A DNA stretch of 64,000 bases from Desulfobacteraceae bacterium (GTDB taxonomy: Bacteria > Desulfobacterota > Desulfobacteria > Desulfobacterales > Desulfosalsimonadaceae), in contig QZKW01000030.1 of assembly GCA_003599885.1 (NCBI GenBank), forward strand, positions 117,247 to 181,246. Reading direction: 5' to 3'. A model generated the notes under the pieces. The model was not told the DNA's origin. It saw nothing but the letters and a program-made list of their open reading frames with translations, and did no database searches. Both the position numbers and the translations under genes were made by a program. This document shows, in pieces, positions 15,721 to 25,036 of this stretch. Position 1 is the first letter of the stretch. Each line of letters starts with the position of its first letter.

Positions 15721-16732
15721 TGCTCACCTCCTGAGGGGGTTCTTCGGTTTCCAGACGGGTTGATCCGGTGGCGATCACGATGTCCGGGTCCACCCCCGAA
15801 CGTTTGGCTTTGTCCTCAAGCTCACTCACCAGGGATGCCGGCAACAGATTTTCATTTTCAAAGGCCCACGGCTCGTCCAGCCGCAGGTACTTGTCCCTGC
15901 AAAGATTATTAAACGCACACAACTCCCACCGGCTGACCATGCCGGAAAGATGCTCTTTGATAAACCGGCCGATGCCGTCGATATTTTCTCTGGTTGCCGT
16001 TGCCCCCGGAATCAGGGGCGTTCTGACCCATATTTCAGAAGGATACAAATGGGACCGCATATAATCCGCCACGTGAACCAGATTATCCAGAATCTGACGG
16101 TTGTTATGGCCGGTTAACCGTTTATGGGCAATGGGATCGATGAGTTTAATGTCGAACAGCACCATGGCGGCATAAGGCAGGGTCTGATCCAGGGCCTCCC
16201 GGCTGCAAAGCCCGCAGGTATCAAGGGCTGTATGCAGGCCCTTTTCCCGGAGAGATTTTAAGAATGCCCCCGCGAACCCGGGCTGGAGCGTGGGCTCCCC
16301 GCCGGAAAGGGTAACACCGCCATCGGACGCCTCAAAATACGCCCGGTCCTTGATGACCTCTGCCACCAGTTCTTCGAGGCCCCGGGTCTTTCCGACCTGT
16401 TCCATGGCCGTGCCCGGACATGATTCCACACAATCCCAGCATCCGGTGCAGCGGGTCCGGTCAATCTCCATGCCCCCTTCCGTCAGACTCAATGCGTTTT
16501 GTATACATATTGAGACACAGGATCGGCAGCCGATGCACCGGCTCCCGATCCACCACAGCTGGGGTTTAAGAGATATGCTTTCAGGGTTGTGACACCACGC
16601 GCACCGCAGAGGGCAGCCTTTGAAAAACACAGTGGTCCGGATGCCGGGACCGTCCTCGGTGGACATGCGGACGATCTCAAGGATGGTGGCCTGATGGTTG
16701 TTTGTTTGATTTTTGGGTTGATGGGATGTCAA
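15710..16732 (-). CDS. Glycyl radical enzyme activating enzyme (radical SAM)
   Basis: 340-residue activase that abstracts a hydrogen from the partner's glycine using S-adenosylmethionine. The radical SAM cluster is C40-x3-C44-x2-C47 in FFKGCPLRCAWCHNPES, followed by an inserted ferredoxin region with two full 4Cys sets (Cys66/69/72/76 and Cys95/98/101/105), which is the hallmark of activases for non-PFL glycyl radical enzymes such as decarboxylases and dehydratases. GGVTLSGGEPTLQPGF is the SAM-binding GGE motif. It lies in the same transcription unit as the glycyl radical enzyme at 17541-20054, its obvious substrate, though three small genes intervene. Confidence 0.94.
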   Translation of the reverse strand: MTSHQPKNQTNNHQATILEIVRMSTEDGPGIRTTVFFKGCPLRCAWCHNPESISLKPQLWWIGSRCIGCRSCVSICIQNALSLTEGGMEIDRTRCTGCWDCVESCPGTAMEQVGKTRGLEELVAEVIKDRAYFEASDGGVTLSGGEPTLQPGFAGAFLKSLREKGLHTALDTCGLCSREALDQTLPYAAMVLFDIKLIDPIAHKRLTGHNNRQILDNLVHVADYMRSHLYPSEIWVRTPLIPGATATRENIDGIGRFIKEHLSGMVSRWELCAFNNLCRDKYLRLDEPWAFENENLLPASLVSELEDKAKRSGVDPDIVIATGSTRLETEEPPQEVSSEL

Positions 16733-16747
16733 CGGATGCTCCCCCTG

Positions 16748-16999
16748 TTATCGCCCGTCTGCTTGTTCGGTAAACCGATTTTGTCTTTTTTTTATAATTC
16801 CAATCAATGATCGGAACGCATCATTTACCGTATCGTGATCAGGAAAAAACTCCGCTACATCCGGATCGATTAAGACGACATTTGTCCCTTCAGCATATCT
16901 CTTGGCATACTTGCCCCTTACCCCCTTGCTGAAATCATACGATTCCAGCATATCCGGATCATTATTCATTACTTTCACAATTGTTTCTTTCTTCCTCAT
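16748..16999 (-). CDS. Small antitoxin-like protein, 83 aa
   Basis: Contains the stretch MLESYDFSKGVRGKY followed by AEGTNVVLIDPDVAEFFPD, a widespread small-protein pattern usually found next to toxin-antitoxin genes; I recall it as antitoxin-like but cannot name a fixed family. It follows hicA by 12 bases and precedes the activase by 15, all on the minus strand. An internal start at residue 11 is equally plausible, since neither has a strong ribosome site. It may be an orphan antitoxin, or a third component of the HicBA locus. Confidence 0.6.
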   Translation of the reverse strand: MRKKETIVKVMNNDPDMLESYDFSKGVRGKYAKRYAEGTNVVLIDPDVAEFFPDHDTVNDAFRSLIGIIKKRQNRFTEQADGR

Positions 17000-17011
17000 C
17001 AGTTTGGGTGA

Positions 17012-17230
17012 CTATAATTTTTCCCATTCATCCCGACTAATTCCCGCTTGACGGAGAATGCGTGCCAAGAGTTCTTTGCCGATGTCAGCCTGATGAGGAT
17101 TGGGAATCCGTATAGTGATATCGCCCTTGGCCATAAACTGGTGCTTGCCACCGGAGTATGGGCCATCGAATCCGAACTGCCTGAGACATTTCAGCAGGTC
17201 TTTCCTTTTCAACGGACCAAAAGGAGGCAT
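17012..17230 (-). CDS. hicA: HicA-type mRNA interferase toxin
   Basis: 72 aa. The fold is recognisable from LKRKDLLKCLRQFGFDGPYSGGKHQFMAKGD, with the catalytic His in the SGGKHQF segment, and the closing IGKELLARILRQAGISRDEW. HicA toxins bind and cut mRNA through a double-stranded-RNA-binding-like fold. Its ATG shares one base with the hicB stop (TGATG), so the two are translationally coupled, here with antitoxin first. The pair sits inside the glycyl radical enzyme operon. Confidence 0.88.
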   Translation of the reverse strand: MPPFGPLKRKDLLKCLRQFGFDGPYSGGKHQFMAKGDITIRIPNPHQADIGKELLARILRQAGISRDEWEKL

Positions 17231-17472
17231 CAGGCGACTTCCTTAATAAGGAGTTCAATTTCGTCGATTAAAGGCAATGGAAGATTTTTATGAACCCGAA
17301 AAAGAACCCAGTCTTCCAACACTTCCCTAAGTTCCTCCCGGCAGTCTTCAAGTGTGTTTGCATTTGCGTAAACACCATTACATTCCGAAATTTCACCATA
17401 ATAGCTGCCATCATCGGGCAGAATTTCGTATTTTGCATGGCGGAGCGCCGCCTGCACATACTCCAGTAACAT
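17230..17472 (-). CDS. hicB: HicB-type antitoxin
   Basis: 80 aa. DGSYYGEISECNGVYANANTLEDCREELREVLEDWVLF matches the degenerate RNase-H-like fold of HicB (strand, G-x-V-x-A-x-G-x-T-x-E-E-A pattern). No C-terminal DNA-binding helix-turn-helix or ribbon-helix-helix is evident, so autoregulation may be weak or use another mode. It neutralises HicA encoded immediately downstream with a one-base overlap. Its start lies 69 bases after the stop of the glycyl radical enzyme gene. Confidence 0.87.
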   Translation of the reverse strand: MLLEYVQAALRHAKYEILPDDGSYYGEISECNGVYANANTLEDCREELREVLEDWVLFRVHKNLPLPLIDEIELLIKEVA

Positions 17473-17540
17473 AATAAACCCTCCGATATCATTTGATAAC
17501 GTTCAATTATGATACACGCGTATAAAGGTGCTGTCCCCTT

Positions 17541-20054
17541 TTAAAATTTCTGATGACTCAGCCGAGCGATGACCTCATTTTGGAGTTCCCGGCCCACCGA
17601 CGTAAAATAGGCATTGTACCCGGTGATTCGCACCAGCAGATGCCGGTAATCCTGCGGGTGTTTCTGGGCGTCGATCAGCATGCCGGGGTCCAGCATGTTC
17701 ACCTGAAGACAGGTGCCGCCGTTTTGCGCGTATCCTTTTAAAAACGCCTTGAACTTGTTGCGGTGCTCCGGGTCCCGCAGCATGGATGGATTAAACGTGA
17801 TGGTATGGCTGGCGCCGTTGGGCAGACTGTTCAGATACGGCCCCCAGTCACCCTGGCCGCTCGCGGCTGTGCCGCCCAAGGCCTTGCCCACGGAATTGGC
17901 GTTGGCGGTGGGGCCGTTGATGTCCGCGCCATTGGACGGGCAAATGGCGTTTGAGAGGAACTGGCCTTTTTTGCGCCCATCCGCGCTGGCGGCCATCACA
18001 TAGCCGTCTCCGGCCCAGTAATTCCAGCTCAGCATGCCCGGCCGGAACTGGCGGCCCGTGCTTTTGGTGCGGTGTTTCCAGGTTTCCGTTGTCCAGAGAT
18101 CCATGACTTTTTTCGCCATGGCATCCGCCGCATCATCATCCCGGCCGTATTTCGGGGCGCGGTTTTTCGCCATGGCCTGAAGCTTCTCGTGCCCTTCCCA
18201 GTTGTCTTTCAGGGCCGCGACGAGTTCCTCCATAGTGCATTTTTTTTCGTCAAACACCAGATATTTGATGGCAAGCAGCGCGTCCACAGTGGTGGCGAAA
18301 GTCACCGCCTCCAGAGTAACCAAACTGATCTCAGCCCCTCCCTGGGTGACATCCAGCCCCTTTTCCGCGCAGCCTTTCACCAGGCAGGACAGATACGGAG
18401 TGGGCAGAAACCGCGCCCGGACGGATTCGGATTTTTCATACAGGTCCACGCATTTTTTAATAATATAGCGGGTCTGGCGCGCATACGCCTCCCAGAAGTC
18501 CTCAAACACAAGAAATCGTGCCGGGTTTCCGGTCCAGGGGCCGTCCTGTCTGATCTTTTCCGCTTTCTGGGTCATGGGGTTCACCACAGGGAGCAAATCA
18601 TTGCCGCTCGTCAGGGCCAGTTCCACGGCTTTGAGGAGGTTTAAATTATTGTCGACTGTTCCGGAACGGTCGTTGCCGACCATGGTGTTTTCAAGACATC
18701 CCACCGGCGCGTAATCGTGAACAGTGTCCTTGTAAATGAGATGTCCGATTCCGGCAATACGGGCTTCCCGCATCATGCCGGCCATGGACCGCTCGTCAAA
18801 ATTGACTAAAAACGGCGCGCCCTGGCTGCCTGCGATCATTTCCACCATCCGGTCCAGCAGGGCATCCGGGGATTTCCGGTGCAGCCGCACATTGGGTTTG
18901 GGCTCTAAAATCGGTGTCATTTCATCAATGACTTCCAGCAGGGCATAGGTCAGATCATTGGTCATGTCCTTTCCGTTTTTACCCAGGCCGGAAAGGGTAA
19001 TGAGCTGGCCGAACCCTGCGGTGATGCCCTGGTTGCCGTTGCGGATCATGGCGTCATAGGCGGTGTTGCAGTGCATCCAGAAACATTTCAGAATTTCCTT
19101 GCCGAATTCCCGGTTCATCCCGCTTTTAAGCGATGACTCCCAGAAGGGCAAAAGATACTGATCAATCCGGCCAAAGGACACGCCCGGTCCGGGATAATTT
19201 TCATCCGACATCACCAGCATATGGGTCAGCCAAAGGGTCTGCACCGCCTGCCAGAAGGTTTTGGGCGGCTCCCATAGCGAAAATTCCAGATTTTTGACCA
19301 TCTGGGCCAGCTCTGTTTTGCGGTCCGGGTCTTTTTCCTTTTGTGCAAGATTGCGGCAGAGAACGGCATAGTGGCCCGCCAGATCACCGGGCATAGTGGC
19401 CGCCGTCATCATGGCCCTGACCTGCGCGCCTTGAGGGCGGTTCTGCTCGGATGGGGTCATAGCGTTATATTTTGATTCCAATTCCTCATAAATCCCTCTC
19501 CAACCCAGGGTCAGGACCCGTTCGTATCCGGGAATCAAATGGCCGCAGGTCGCGCCCGCATTGCCGTATCCGTGGCTGTGGAACCAGTTCACCGCATCCC
19601 GCGCCCCGTTTTTGCCAAGGGTCAGACGGTCAAAGGTCTTTTGCTCGGACTGGGTCAGGCACATGGATGCGTAGATATTGAAACGGCCCCCGGCAATCAG
19701 GTCGCCGGGCAGAATCTCTTTCGGCACCTGATTGACCATGACTTCCTTAATGAACCACGCCCGGCGTTCCGGGAGTTCCTTTTTCCAGAAACCGTCCGGG
19801 AGCGCCACGGGCCGGGCAGCCTGGCGATAGGAACTGCGCATGGTCTGCATAAGCATATAGGTTTCCGGAACAATATAAAACGTCATTTCATTAAACTGCA
19901 CATCCCAAGAGGCGCCCGTGGTCCATGATGTTGTTTCATTATTCCAGGCCCTTTCCACGCCTTTGAAATAATATCCCCGGAGCCGGTTGATCCGGTCGGA
20001 CAACCCTTTGGGTTCCTTGATGGCATGGGACTTTTCTCTCGCTGCAACAGGCAT
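17541..20054 (-). CDS. PFL-type glycyl radical enzyme of unknown substrate
   Basis: 837 aa, typical of the pyruvate formate-lyase superfamily. The C-terminal radical site is RITGYNAYF with Gly812, and the active-site loop has Cys453-Leu-Glu455 in APVGCLENT. A Cys-x-Glu pair is found in dehydratases, the choline and isethionate lyases and 4-hydroxyphenylacetate decarboxylase, and not in PFL itself (Cys-Cys), so an elimination or decarboxylation on an organic acid or related compound is likely. Small subunits of the arylalkylsuccinate synthases are absent. AGGAGG precedes the ATG and the GntR gene ends 9 bases upstream, so regulator and enzyme share an mRNA. The activase at 15710 should load the radical. 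Substrate unassigned. Confidence 0.92.
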   Translation of the reverse strand: MPVAAREKSHAIKEPKGLSDRINRLRGYYFKGVERAWNNETTSWTTGASWDVQFNEMTFYIVPETYMLMQTMRSSYRQAARPVALPDGFWKKELPERRAWFIKEVMVNQVPKEILPGDLIAGGRFNIYASMCLTQSEQKTFDRLTLGKNGARDAVNWFHSHGYGNAGATCGHLIPGYERVLTLGWRGIYEELESKYNAMTPSEQNRPQGAQVRAMMTAATMPGDLAGHYAVLCRNLAQKEKDPDRKTELAQMVKNLEFSLWEPPKTFWQAVQTLWLTHMLVMSDENYPGPGVSFGRIDQYLLPFWESSLKSGMNREFGKEILKCFWMHCNTAYDAMIRNGNQGITAGFGQLITLSGLGKNGKDMTNDLTYALLEVIDEMTPILEPKPNVRLHRKSPDALLDRMVEMIAGSQGAPFLVNFDERSMAGMMREARIAGIGHLIYKDTVHDYAPVGCLENTMVGNDRSGTVDNNLNLLKAVELALTSGNDLLPVVNPMTQKAEKIRQDGPWTGNPARFLVFEDFWEAYARQTRYIIKKCVDLYEKSESVRARFLPTPYLSCLVKGCAEKGLDVTQGGAEISLVTLEAVTFATTVDALLAIKYLVFDEKKCTMEELVAALKDNWEGHEKLQAMAKNRAPKYGRDDDAADAMAKKVMDLWTTETWKHRTKSTGRQFRPGMLSWNYWAGDGYVMAASADGRKKGQFLSNAICPSNGADINGPTANANSVGKALGGTAASGQGDWGPYLNSLPNGASHTITFNPSMLRDPEHRNKFKAFLKGYAQNGGTCLQVNMLDPGMLIDAQKHPQDYRHLLVRITGYNAYFTSVGRELQNEVIARLSHQKF

Positions 20055-20063
20055 GGCAACCTC

Positions 20064-20795
20064 CTAAACGTTGATGGATACGATCTCCCGCAACCGGTCT
20101 TCACCGTGGGACAACATGCGGCGCATGATATCCACGGCCCGGTGTTCATTCTGGTCCGCGATGGCGGCCGTAAGCATTTTATGATAATCAAACACCACCC
20201 GGACAAAGGCGGTTTCTTTAAAAAACTGGCCGGACAGGTTGGTATAAACCGGCTTGAATGAGTTTAACAACAGCGGATACAGCAAATTATCCGTTGCAAT
20301 GGCAAGCAGCAGATGGAATTCAAAATCCAGGCGAGTGACAGTTTCCACATTGGCAGGGTCGGTGTGAGCCTCCTGAACGATCAGACCGTTCAATTCATTG
20401 ACCTGGGCCGAAGTCCGGTTTTTGGCGGCCAGACGCGCATTTTCGGATTCAACCAGCATCCGCATGTTGAGCAGGCCATCGAGCAGCCGGGCGTCAAGCC
20501 TGCCGTCCTGGTATTCCAGGAGCGAGGTCAGCAGCGTCACCGAACCCTTCCTCCGGAAATCATTGATCACCGTTCCCTTTCTCGGGGTCATGCTCACCAG
20601 ACCCTTGGCAGCCAGATCCACCAGCGCCTCGTGCACCACCGGACGGCTCACGCCCAGACGGCTGGCCAATTCCCGCTCCGGCGGCAGCTTTTCCCCCACC
20701 CCCACGGTTCCGGAAAGGATCATCCCTTCAAAACGGCGGATGCATACCTCCTTTAAACTCTCGGCCTTCAATGGTTCAAGCCCTTCAAACATCAT
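20064..20795 (-). CDS. GntR/FadR-family transcriptional regulator
   Basis: 243 aa. N-terminal winged helix (residues about 14-75: GEKLPPERELASRLGVSRPVVHEALVDLAAKGLV), then an all-helical FCD ligand-binding domain with the spaced polar residues characteristic of FadR-type sensors (RLDFEFHLLLAIATDN, VVFDYHKMLTAAI). These proteins respond to organic acids. A perfect FadR-type operator (20825-20835) lies 30 bases upstream of the start. As the first gene of the minus-strand operon it probably represses itself and the glycyl radical enzyme, the inducer being that enzyme's substrate. Confidence 0.92.
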   Translation of the reverse strand: MMFEGLEPLKAESLKEVCIRRFEGMILSGTVGVGEKLPPERELASRLGVSRPVVHEALVDLAAKGLVSMTPRKGTVINDFRRKGSVTLLTSLLEYQDGRLDARLLDGLLNMRMLVESENARLAAKNRTSAQVNELNGLIVQEAHTDPANVETVTRLDFEFHLLLAIATDNLLYPLLLNSFKPVYTNLSGQFFKETAFVRVVFDYHKMLTAAIADQNEHRAVDIMRRMLSHGEDRLREIVSINV

Positions 20796-20824
20796 TTTAA
20801 TTTCTTTGCCCTCCTTTTGGCTGG

Positions 20825-20835
20825 TGGTAATACCA
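20825..20835. promoter_or_regulatory. GntR/FadR-type operator
   Basis: TGGTAATACCA matches the FadR-subfamily consensus TNGTNNNACNA at every specified base and is a perfect 5-base dyad around A. Its place just ahead of the GntR gene, and between that gene and the divergent kinase, suggests autoregulation of the glycyl radical operon. Confidence 0.65.
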
Positions 20836-21100
20836 TAGCAGGCAAAATTATCAAACTCAACCTGTTTTTTTTAAAAAAATCCAAACAGAGAAATTTCCTC
20901 ATCAACCATGAGCAAAGATTATTACACAACCCAACGAACAAGGTTAAGCTTCTCTTATATAACCATCTGAAAACAATCCTTGTTTTTTCTCATCAGACTG
21001 TGTTAAGGAAAACAAGGAAATCTGATTTCTCTTCGAATTTGAACAGATAAATACCGGAAGGCGATCTCCTTTTTGCTTATTCTATAAATCGTTCTATTAA

Positions 21101-24025
21101 ATGACGCGGATAGCAAGTATGGAAATATCAACGAACGATGCATCACCGATTTACAATAGCCGCATTCTCAAAGTTTATCTGGAATTTCTGCAAAACGCTT
21201 ATCCTCATATTAATCAGGATGATGTTCTCAAAAAAACAGCCATTGAAAAATATACAATCAATGATCCTGCACACTGGCTGACCCAGGAAGAGGTCGACCG
21301 GTTTTACACGGTAATGAGCGAACAAACCGGTGAACCGAATATCGCCCGGCATGCAGGCCGATTTGCATCTTCAAAGGGATTGGGCACCGCCAAACAATAT
21401 TTGCTGGGATTCATGTCGCCTTCAGCGATTTTCATTTTAATGGAAAAAGTGTATCCCCTGTTTAGCCGCGGAGCTGAGATTGTCGCCAAAAAGATCGATT
21501 CCAACACCGTTGAAATTATCGCTACCCCCAAACCCGGTGTGGAGGAAAAGCCCTATCAATGCGAGAACCGGGCCGGTTTTTTTGAGGCAGTGCCCAAATT
21601 ATTCAGTGCCCAGCATGGGACGATTGATCATCCCCAGTGCTTCCACAAAGGCGATGCCTGCTGCCGCTACGTCATCACCTGGCAGGATACTTCATTCTTT
21701 TTCTGGAAACGGCTTCAAAATTATTTTATAGCGCTCAGTGTGGTCATATGCGGTGGATTATTTTTTGCGTTGCCGCCAGCGACATGGGCGATAGGCACCA
21801 TGGGAGTGGCTTCTTTAGCGATTCTGCTCTCATATAATTTAGAAAGGATGAACAATCAGCACCTGATTGAAACCATCCGGAATCAGCAAGACGCGGCCCT
21901 GGACCATTTGCGGGAAAGCAATATTCACTATAACAATTCCTTACTGATTCAGGAAATCGGACAGGCGACAACACAAATCCTTAATATTGATAAAATTATC
22001 CAGACCGTTTGCCAGGCCATGGAGAAACGCCTTAACTTTGACAGGGGCATGTTCATGCTGGCGAACAGTGAAGGTTCGCGACTTATTTTCAAAGGAGGAT
22101 TCGGGCTCAGCCCGGAGCAGGAAGAAACACTAAAACGCACAAAGTTTCAAATCGACAAGCCCGATTCAAAGGGGCCTTTTGTACTGGCCATGAGGGACCG
22201 AAAACCCTTTCTGGTCAATAATATCAACGAAATTGAACAATCCTTTTCCAAAAGAAGCATCGAGTTCGCCAGAAAGCTCGACGGCGATTCGTTCATTTGT
22301 GTACCCATCATCTATGAAAAAAAATCCCTTGGCATTCTTGCGGTGGATAACAGCAAATCGCGGGCGAATCTGAAACAGAGCGACATGAACGTACTGATGG
22401 GTATCGCTTCGGAAACAGCCATGAGCATTGTCAATGCCATCTCTTTTGAAAAGATCAAAGAAAGCGAAAAACGATATCGTCTTCTGTCAGACAATATCAC
22501 AGATGTTATTTTGACTATCGATCTGCCGGATCTGACTTTTTCTTTTGTCACTCCGTCGGTTCACCTCTTGCAGGGGTATACGCCGGAAGAATTTTTGACG
22601 CTGACCCTCAATGACATCCTGCCCCCCCAGTCGCTAAAGCTTGCAACAGATACCATCACGGAAGAACTGGCCAGGGAAAAGGCAAGCGGAGCGAACCCGT
22701 TGCAGTCAAGGATGCTGGAACTCGAGGAATACTGCAAAGACGGATCAACCGTATGGGTGGAAGCCACCGCCAGCTTTCTCAGGGATGCAACCGGGCAGGT
22801 CAACGGCATTCTGGTGGTTTCACGGGACATCTCCCGAAGGAAAACTGCGGAGATGGAAAAAATGAACCTGGAAGCCAAACTCCAGCAGGCGCATAAAATG
22901 GAAGCAGTGGGCACCCTGGCCGGAGGCATCGCCCATGATTTTAACAACATCCTGTCCGCAGTCATCGGGTTTTCGGAACTTGGATTAAATGAATCAGCCG
23001 GCATACCCGGCCTGAACAATAAACTGCAGGAAATTCTCAAGGCCGGTTACCGGGCCAGAGATCTCGTCAAGCAGATCCTTGCCTTCAGCCGTCAGGCGGA
23101 GTGTGAAAAGCAACCGGTGAAGATACGGATGATCATCGCTGAGGTACTCAAGCTCCTTCGCGCCTCCATTCCGGCAACCATTGAAATCCACCAGAATTTG
23201 ATGAGCGATTCCCTGGCCATGGCCGACCCCACGCAGATCCATCAGATACTGATGAACCTGTGCACCAATGCTGAACATGCCATGGGCGATACCGGCGGCA
23301 TTCTGGAAGTCAGTTTGATGGATGTGGATATCGGACGTGATTTTGCAGCAGAAAATCCAGGGGTCACCCCCGGCCGGCACCTCTGTCTCACGGTCCGGGA
23401 TACCGGGCACGGGATGTCCCCCGAACTCATCAAGCGATTATACGATCCTTTTTTCACCACCAAAGAGCCTGGAAAGGGAACGGGTTTAGGCCTTTCTGTG
23501 GTTCACGGCATCGTTAATAATTGCGGCGGGGCCATCACGGTTCAAAGCAAACCGGGGACGGGGACTGCGTTTAACATTTTCCTCCCGGTGATCCAGAAGC
23601 AGATTCAGCCGGGTGTAAAAATCAACCTCCAGGCCCCGACCGGCACAGAGCGCATTTTATTTGTCGATGATGAAAAAAGCATCATGGATTTGGGGCGCCA
23701 GGTCCTGGAACAACTGGGTTATCAGGTGGAAGCCCTCACCAGCAGCGTGAAAGCGCTTGAATTATTCAAGGCCCTGCCGGACAATTTTGATCTCATCATC
23801 ACCGATATGACCATGCCGAAAATGACCGGAGCGAAACTGGCCCAGGAAGTTCTGGCCATCCGTCCGGACATGCCCATGATTCTGTGCACCGGATTCAGCG
23901 AAACCATCAACGAAGAAAAAGCGCTCAGTATCGGGTTTAAGGAATATATCATGAAACCTATCAGCATCGACCAGATCGCGCACGCCATCCGGCGGGTGCT
24001 GGATAGCCGGAAAATTTCGGAATAA
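21101..24025 (+). CDS. Hybrid sensor histidine kinase with V4R-like, GAF, PAS and receiver domains
   Basis: 974 aa. The N-terminal 190 residues form a soluble domain whose end (CFHKGDACCRYVITW) has the Cys-x6-Cys-Cys pattern of V4R-like ligand domains; two membrane helices follow at about 208-248, then GAF (280-445), PAS (455-585), HisKA with His612 in GGIAHDFNNILS, HATPase (GTGLGLSVVHGIV) and a receiver with Asp902 in IITDMTMPKMTG. Start ATG 21101 or 21119 cannot be separated; neither has a clear ribosome site. It is divergent from the glycyl radical operon and followed 18 bases later by an unknown membrane-anchored protein. No DNA-binding output follows, so phosphate probably goes to a receiver encoded elsewhere or serves to reset the kinase. 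Confidence 0.88.
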   Translation: MTRIASMEISTNDASPIYNSRILKVYLEFLQNAYPHINQDDVLKKTAIEKYTINDPAHWLTQEEVDRFYTVMSEQTGEPNIARHAGRFASSKGLGTAKQYLLGFMSPSAIFILMEKVYPLFSRGAEIVAKKIDSNTVEIIATPKPGVEEKPYQCENRAGFFEAVPKLFSAQHGTIDHPQCFHKGDACCRYVITWQDTSFFFWKRLQNYFIALSVVICGGLFFALPPATWAIGTMGVASLAILLSYNLERMNNQHLIETIRNQQDAALDHLRESNIHYNNSLLIQEIGQATTQILNIDKIIQTVCQAMEKRLNFDRGMFMLANSEGSRLIFKGGFGLSPEQEETLKRTKFQIDKPDSKGPFVLAMRDRKPFLVNNINEIEQSFSKRSIEFARKLDGDSFICVPIIYEKKSLGILAVDNSKSRANLKQSDMNVLMGIASETAMSIVNAISFEKIKESEKRYRLLSDNITDVILTIDLPDLTFSFVTPSVHLLQGYTPEEFLTLTLNDILPPQSLKLATDTITEELAREKASGANPLQSRMLELEEYCKDGSTVWVEATASFLRDATGQVNGILVVSRDISRRKTAEMEKMNLEAKLQQAHKMEAVGTLAGGIAHDFNNILSAVIGFSELGLNESAGIPGLNNKLQEILKAGYRARDLVKQILAFSRQAECEKQPVKIRMIIAEVLKLLRASIPATIEIHQNLMSDSLAMADPTQIHQILMNLCTNAEHAMGDTGGILEVSLMDVDIGRDFAAENPGVTPGRHLCLTVRDTGHGMSPELIKRLYDPFFTTKEPGKGTGLGLSVVHGIVNNCGGAITVQSKPGTGTAFNIFLPVIQKQIQPGVKINLQAPTGTERILFVDDEKSIMDLGRQVLEQLGYQVEALTSSVKALELFKALPDNFDLIITDMTMPKMTGAKLAQEVLAIRPDMPMILCTGFSETINEEKALSIGFKEYIMKPISIDQIAHAIRRVLDSRKISE

Positions 24026-24043
24026 AAACCAAGGAGAATTGTC

Positions 24044-25036
24044 ATGAGCCCGGACCTGCCGTCCCCACGCGATCGCAGCAAGACAATGATCACCATTGTC
24101 GCAGCCGCTATTGCAGCAGCCGCCATCGGATATATGGGTTACCATCAATTCATGCAATGGCATGAGAAGGAAGTCCGAACCGCTGTTTCGCAACAACAGC
24201 AGGAAATGAAGCAAGCAAAGGCCGATCTGGAATCCCCGGTTCAGATTGTACGGAAGCCGTCTTCCCTGGAGACGCCGCCAGCGGCTGCTCCGGCTGTTTC
24301 CGGCGAACGCCTGACGGAAGTCTTCGGCAGCGCACCCGTCGCAACGACTCCGGAAACGGAATCCGAACCGTCATGCGACAGGTTAAATCGCCGGATCGCC
24401 TCTTTTTTTGATTATCTCCGCCAGCACACCAAGCCCTCTTCCGATCCGGGAAAGACCGTTTCCCCGGACTGGGTGGCGCAGATGATTATCGATCTCGTTG
24501 CATCGCCGCCGCTGGTTGCAGAAGAGATCCGGGACATGGAAAACCTGAAGCGCAATGAGTCCCATTTTTTCAGGGTGCTTAAAAAAGACCGGATGAATAT
24601 GGTGAAAACCCTTCTGCTCGCTGAAAAAGATGTGCTGGAACATGCGCTGGCGGATTGTTATCAATACTATGTATCTATCGGGTGCTGCAATCCGGGAGAT
24701 CCGGCCTGTGTTTCCTTAAAAACCCTTTATGAATATGCCGGTTTTTTCATGACCACGTTTTCCGGAAAAAGCTACTTGCTGCGCCGGAATTCCACCATCC
24801 GCTGTCTGACGGATTATTACTGCGTCCTGATTCTGGACCAGGCCAATGATGCGGAACTGAACCCCTATGGAATTGACATTCGCCCCTATATCGGCCTTGC
24901 GATGGATGCCGTTACCCACCAGAACAACCTGATCTTTAGAGACCGGTATATCGCAACATTAAACCGCCTGACAATCAAATACCCCCCGCCATTCCAGCCG
25001 GTTCTCCCTGACACAACGGAGGATGACCATTCCTGA
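24044..25036 (+). CDS. Membrane-anchored protein of unknown function, 330 aa
   Basis: I do not recognise a family. One N-terminal transmembrane helix (about residues 15-35, ITIVAAAIAAAAIGYMGY) is followed by a Gln/Glu-rich and Pro/Ala-rich linker (to about 115) and then a helical C-terminal domain of about 200 residues with two adjacent cysteines and further cysteines (VSIGCCNPGDPACVSL). The topology suggests a periplasmic domain. CAAGGAGAA precedes the ATG. It overlaps the radical SAM gene by 14 bases, so the two are translationally linked and may work in the same process. Confidence 0.7.
   Translation: MSPDLPSPRDRSKTMITIVAAAIAAAAIGYMGYHQFMQWHEKEVRTAVSQQQQEMKQAKADLESPVQIVRKPSSLETPPAAAPAVSGERLTEVFGSAPVATTPETESEPSCDRLNRRIASFFDYLRQHTKPSSDPGKTVSPDWVAQMIIDLVASPPLVAEEIRDMENLKRNESHFFRVLKKDRMNMVKTLLLAEKDVLEHALADCYQYYVSIGCCNPGDPACVSLKTLYEYAGFFMTTFSGKSYLLRRNSTIRCLTDYYCVLILDQANDAELNPYGIDIRPYIGLAMDAVTHQNNLIFRDRYIATLNRLTIKYPPPFQPVLPDTTEDDHS

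Noticed and set aside
17473..17540. Integration site of the HicBA module
   Set aside because: A GGTGCTGTCCCC stretch near the gene end caught the eye, but no matching copy at the other side of the module was found.
20823..20840. Sigma-54 promoter for the kinase at 21101
   Set aside because: GG and GC are 12 bases apart, but the rest fits poorly and the segment is better explained as a GntR operator.
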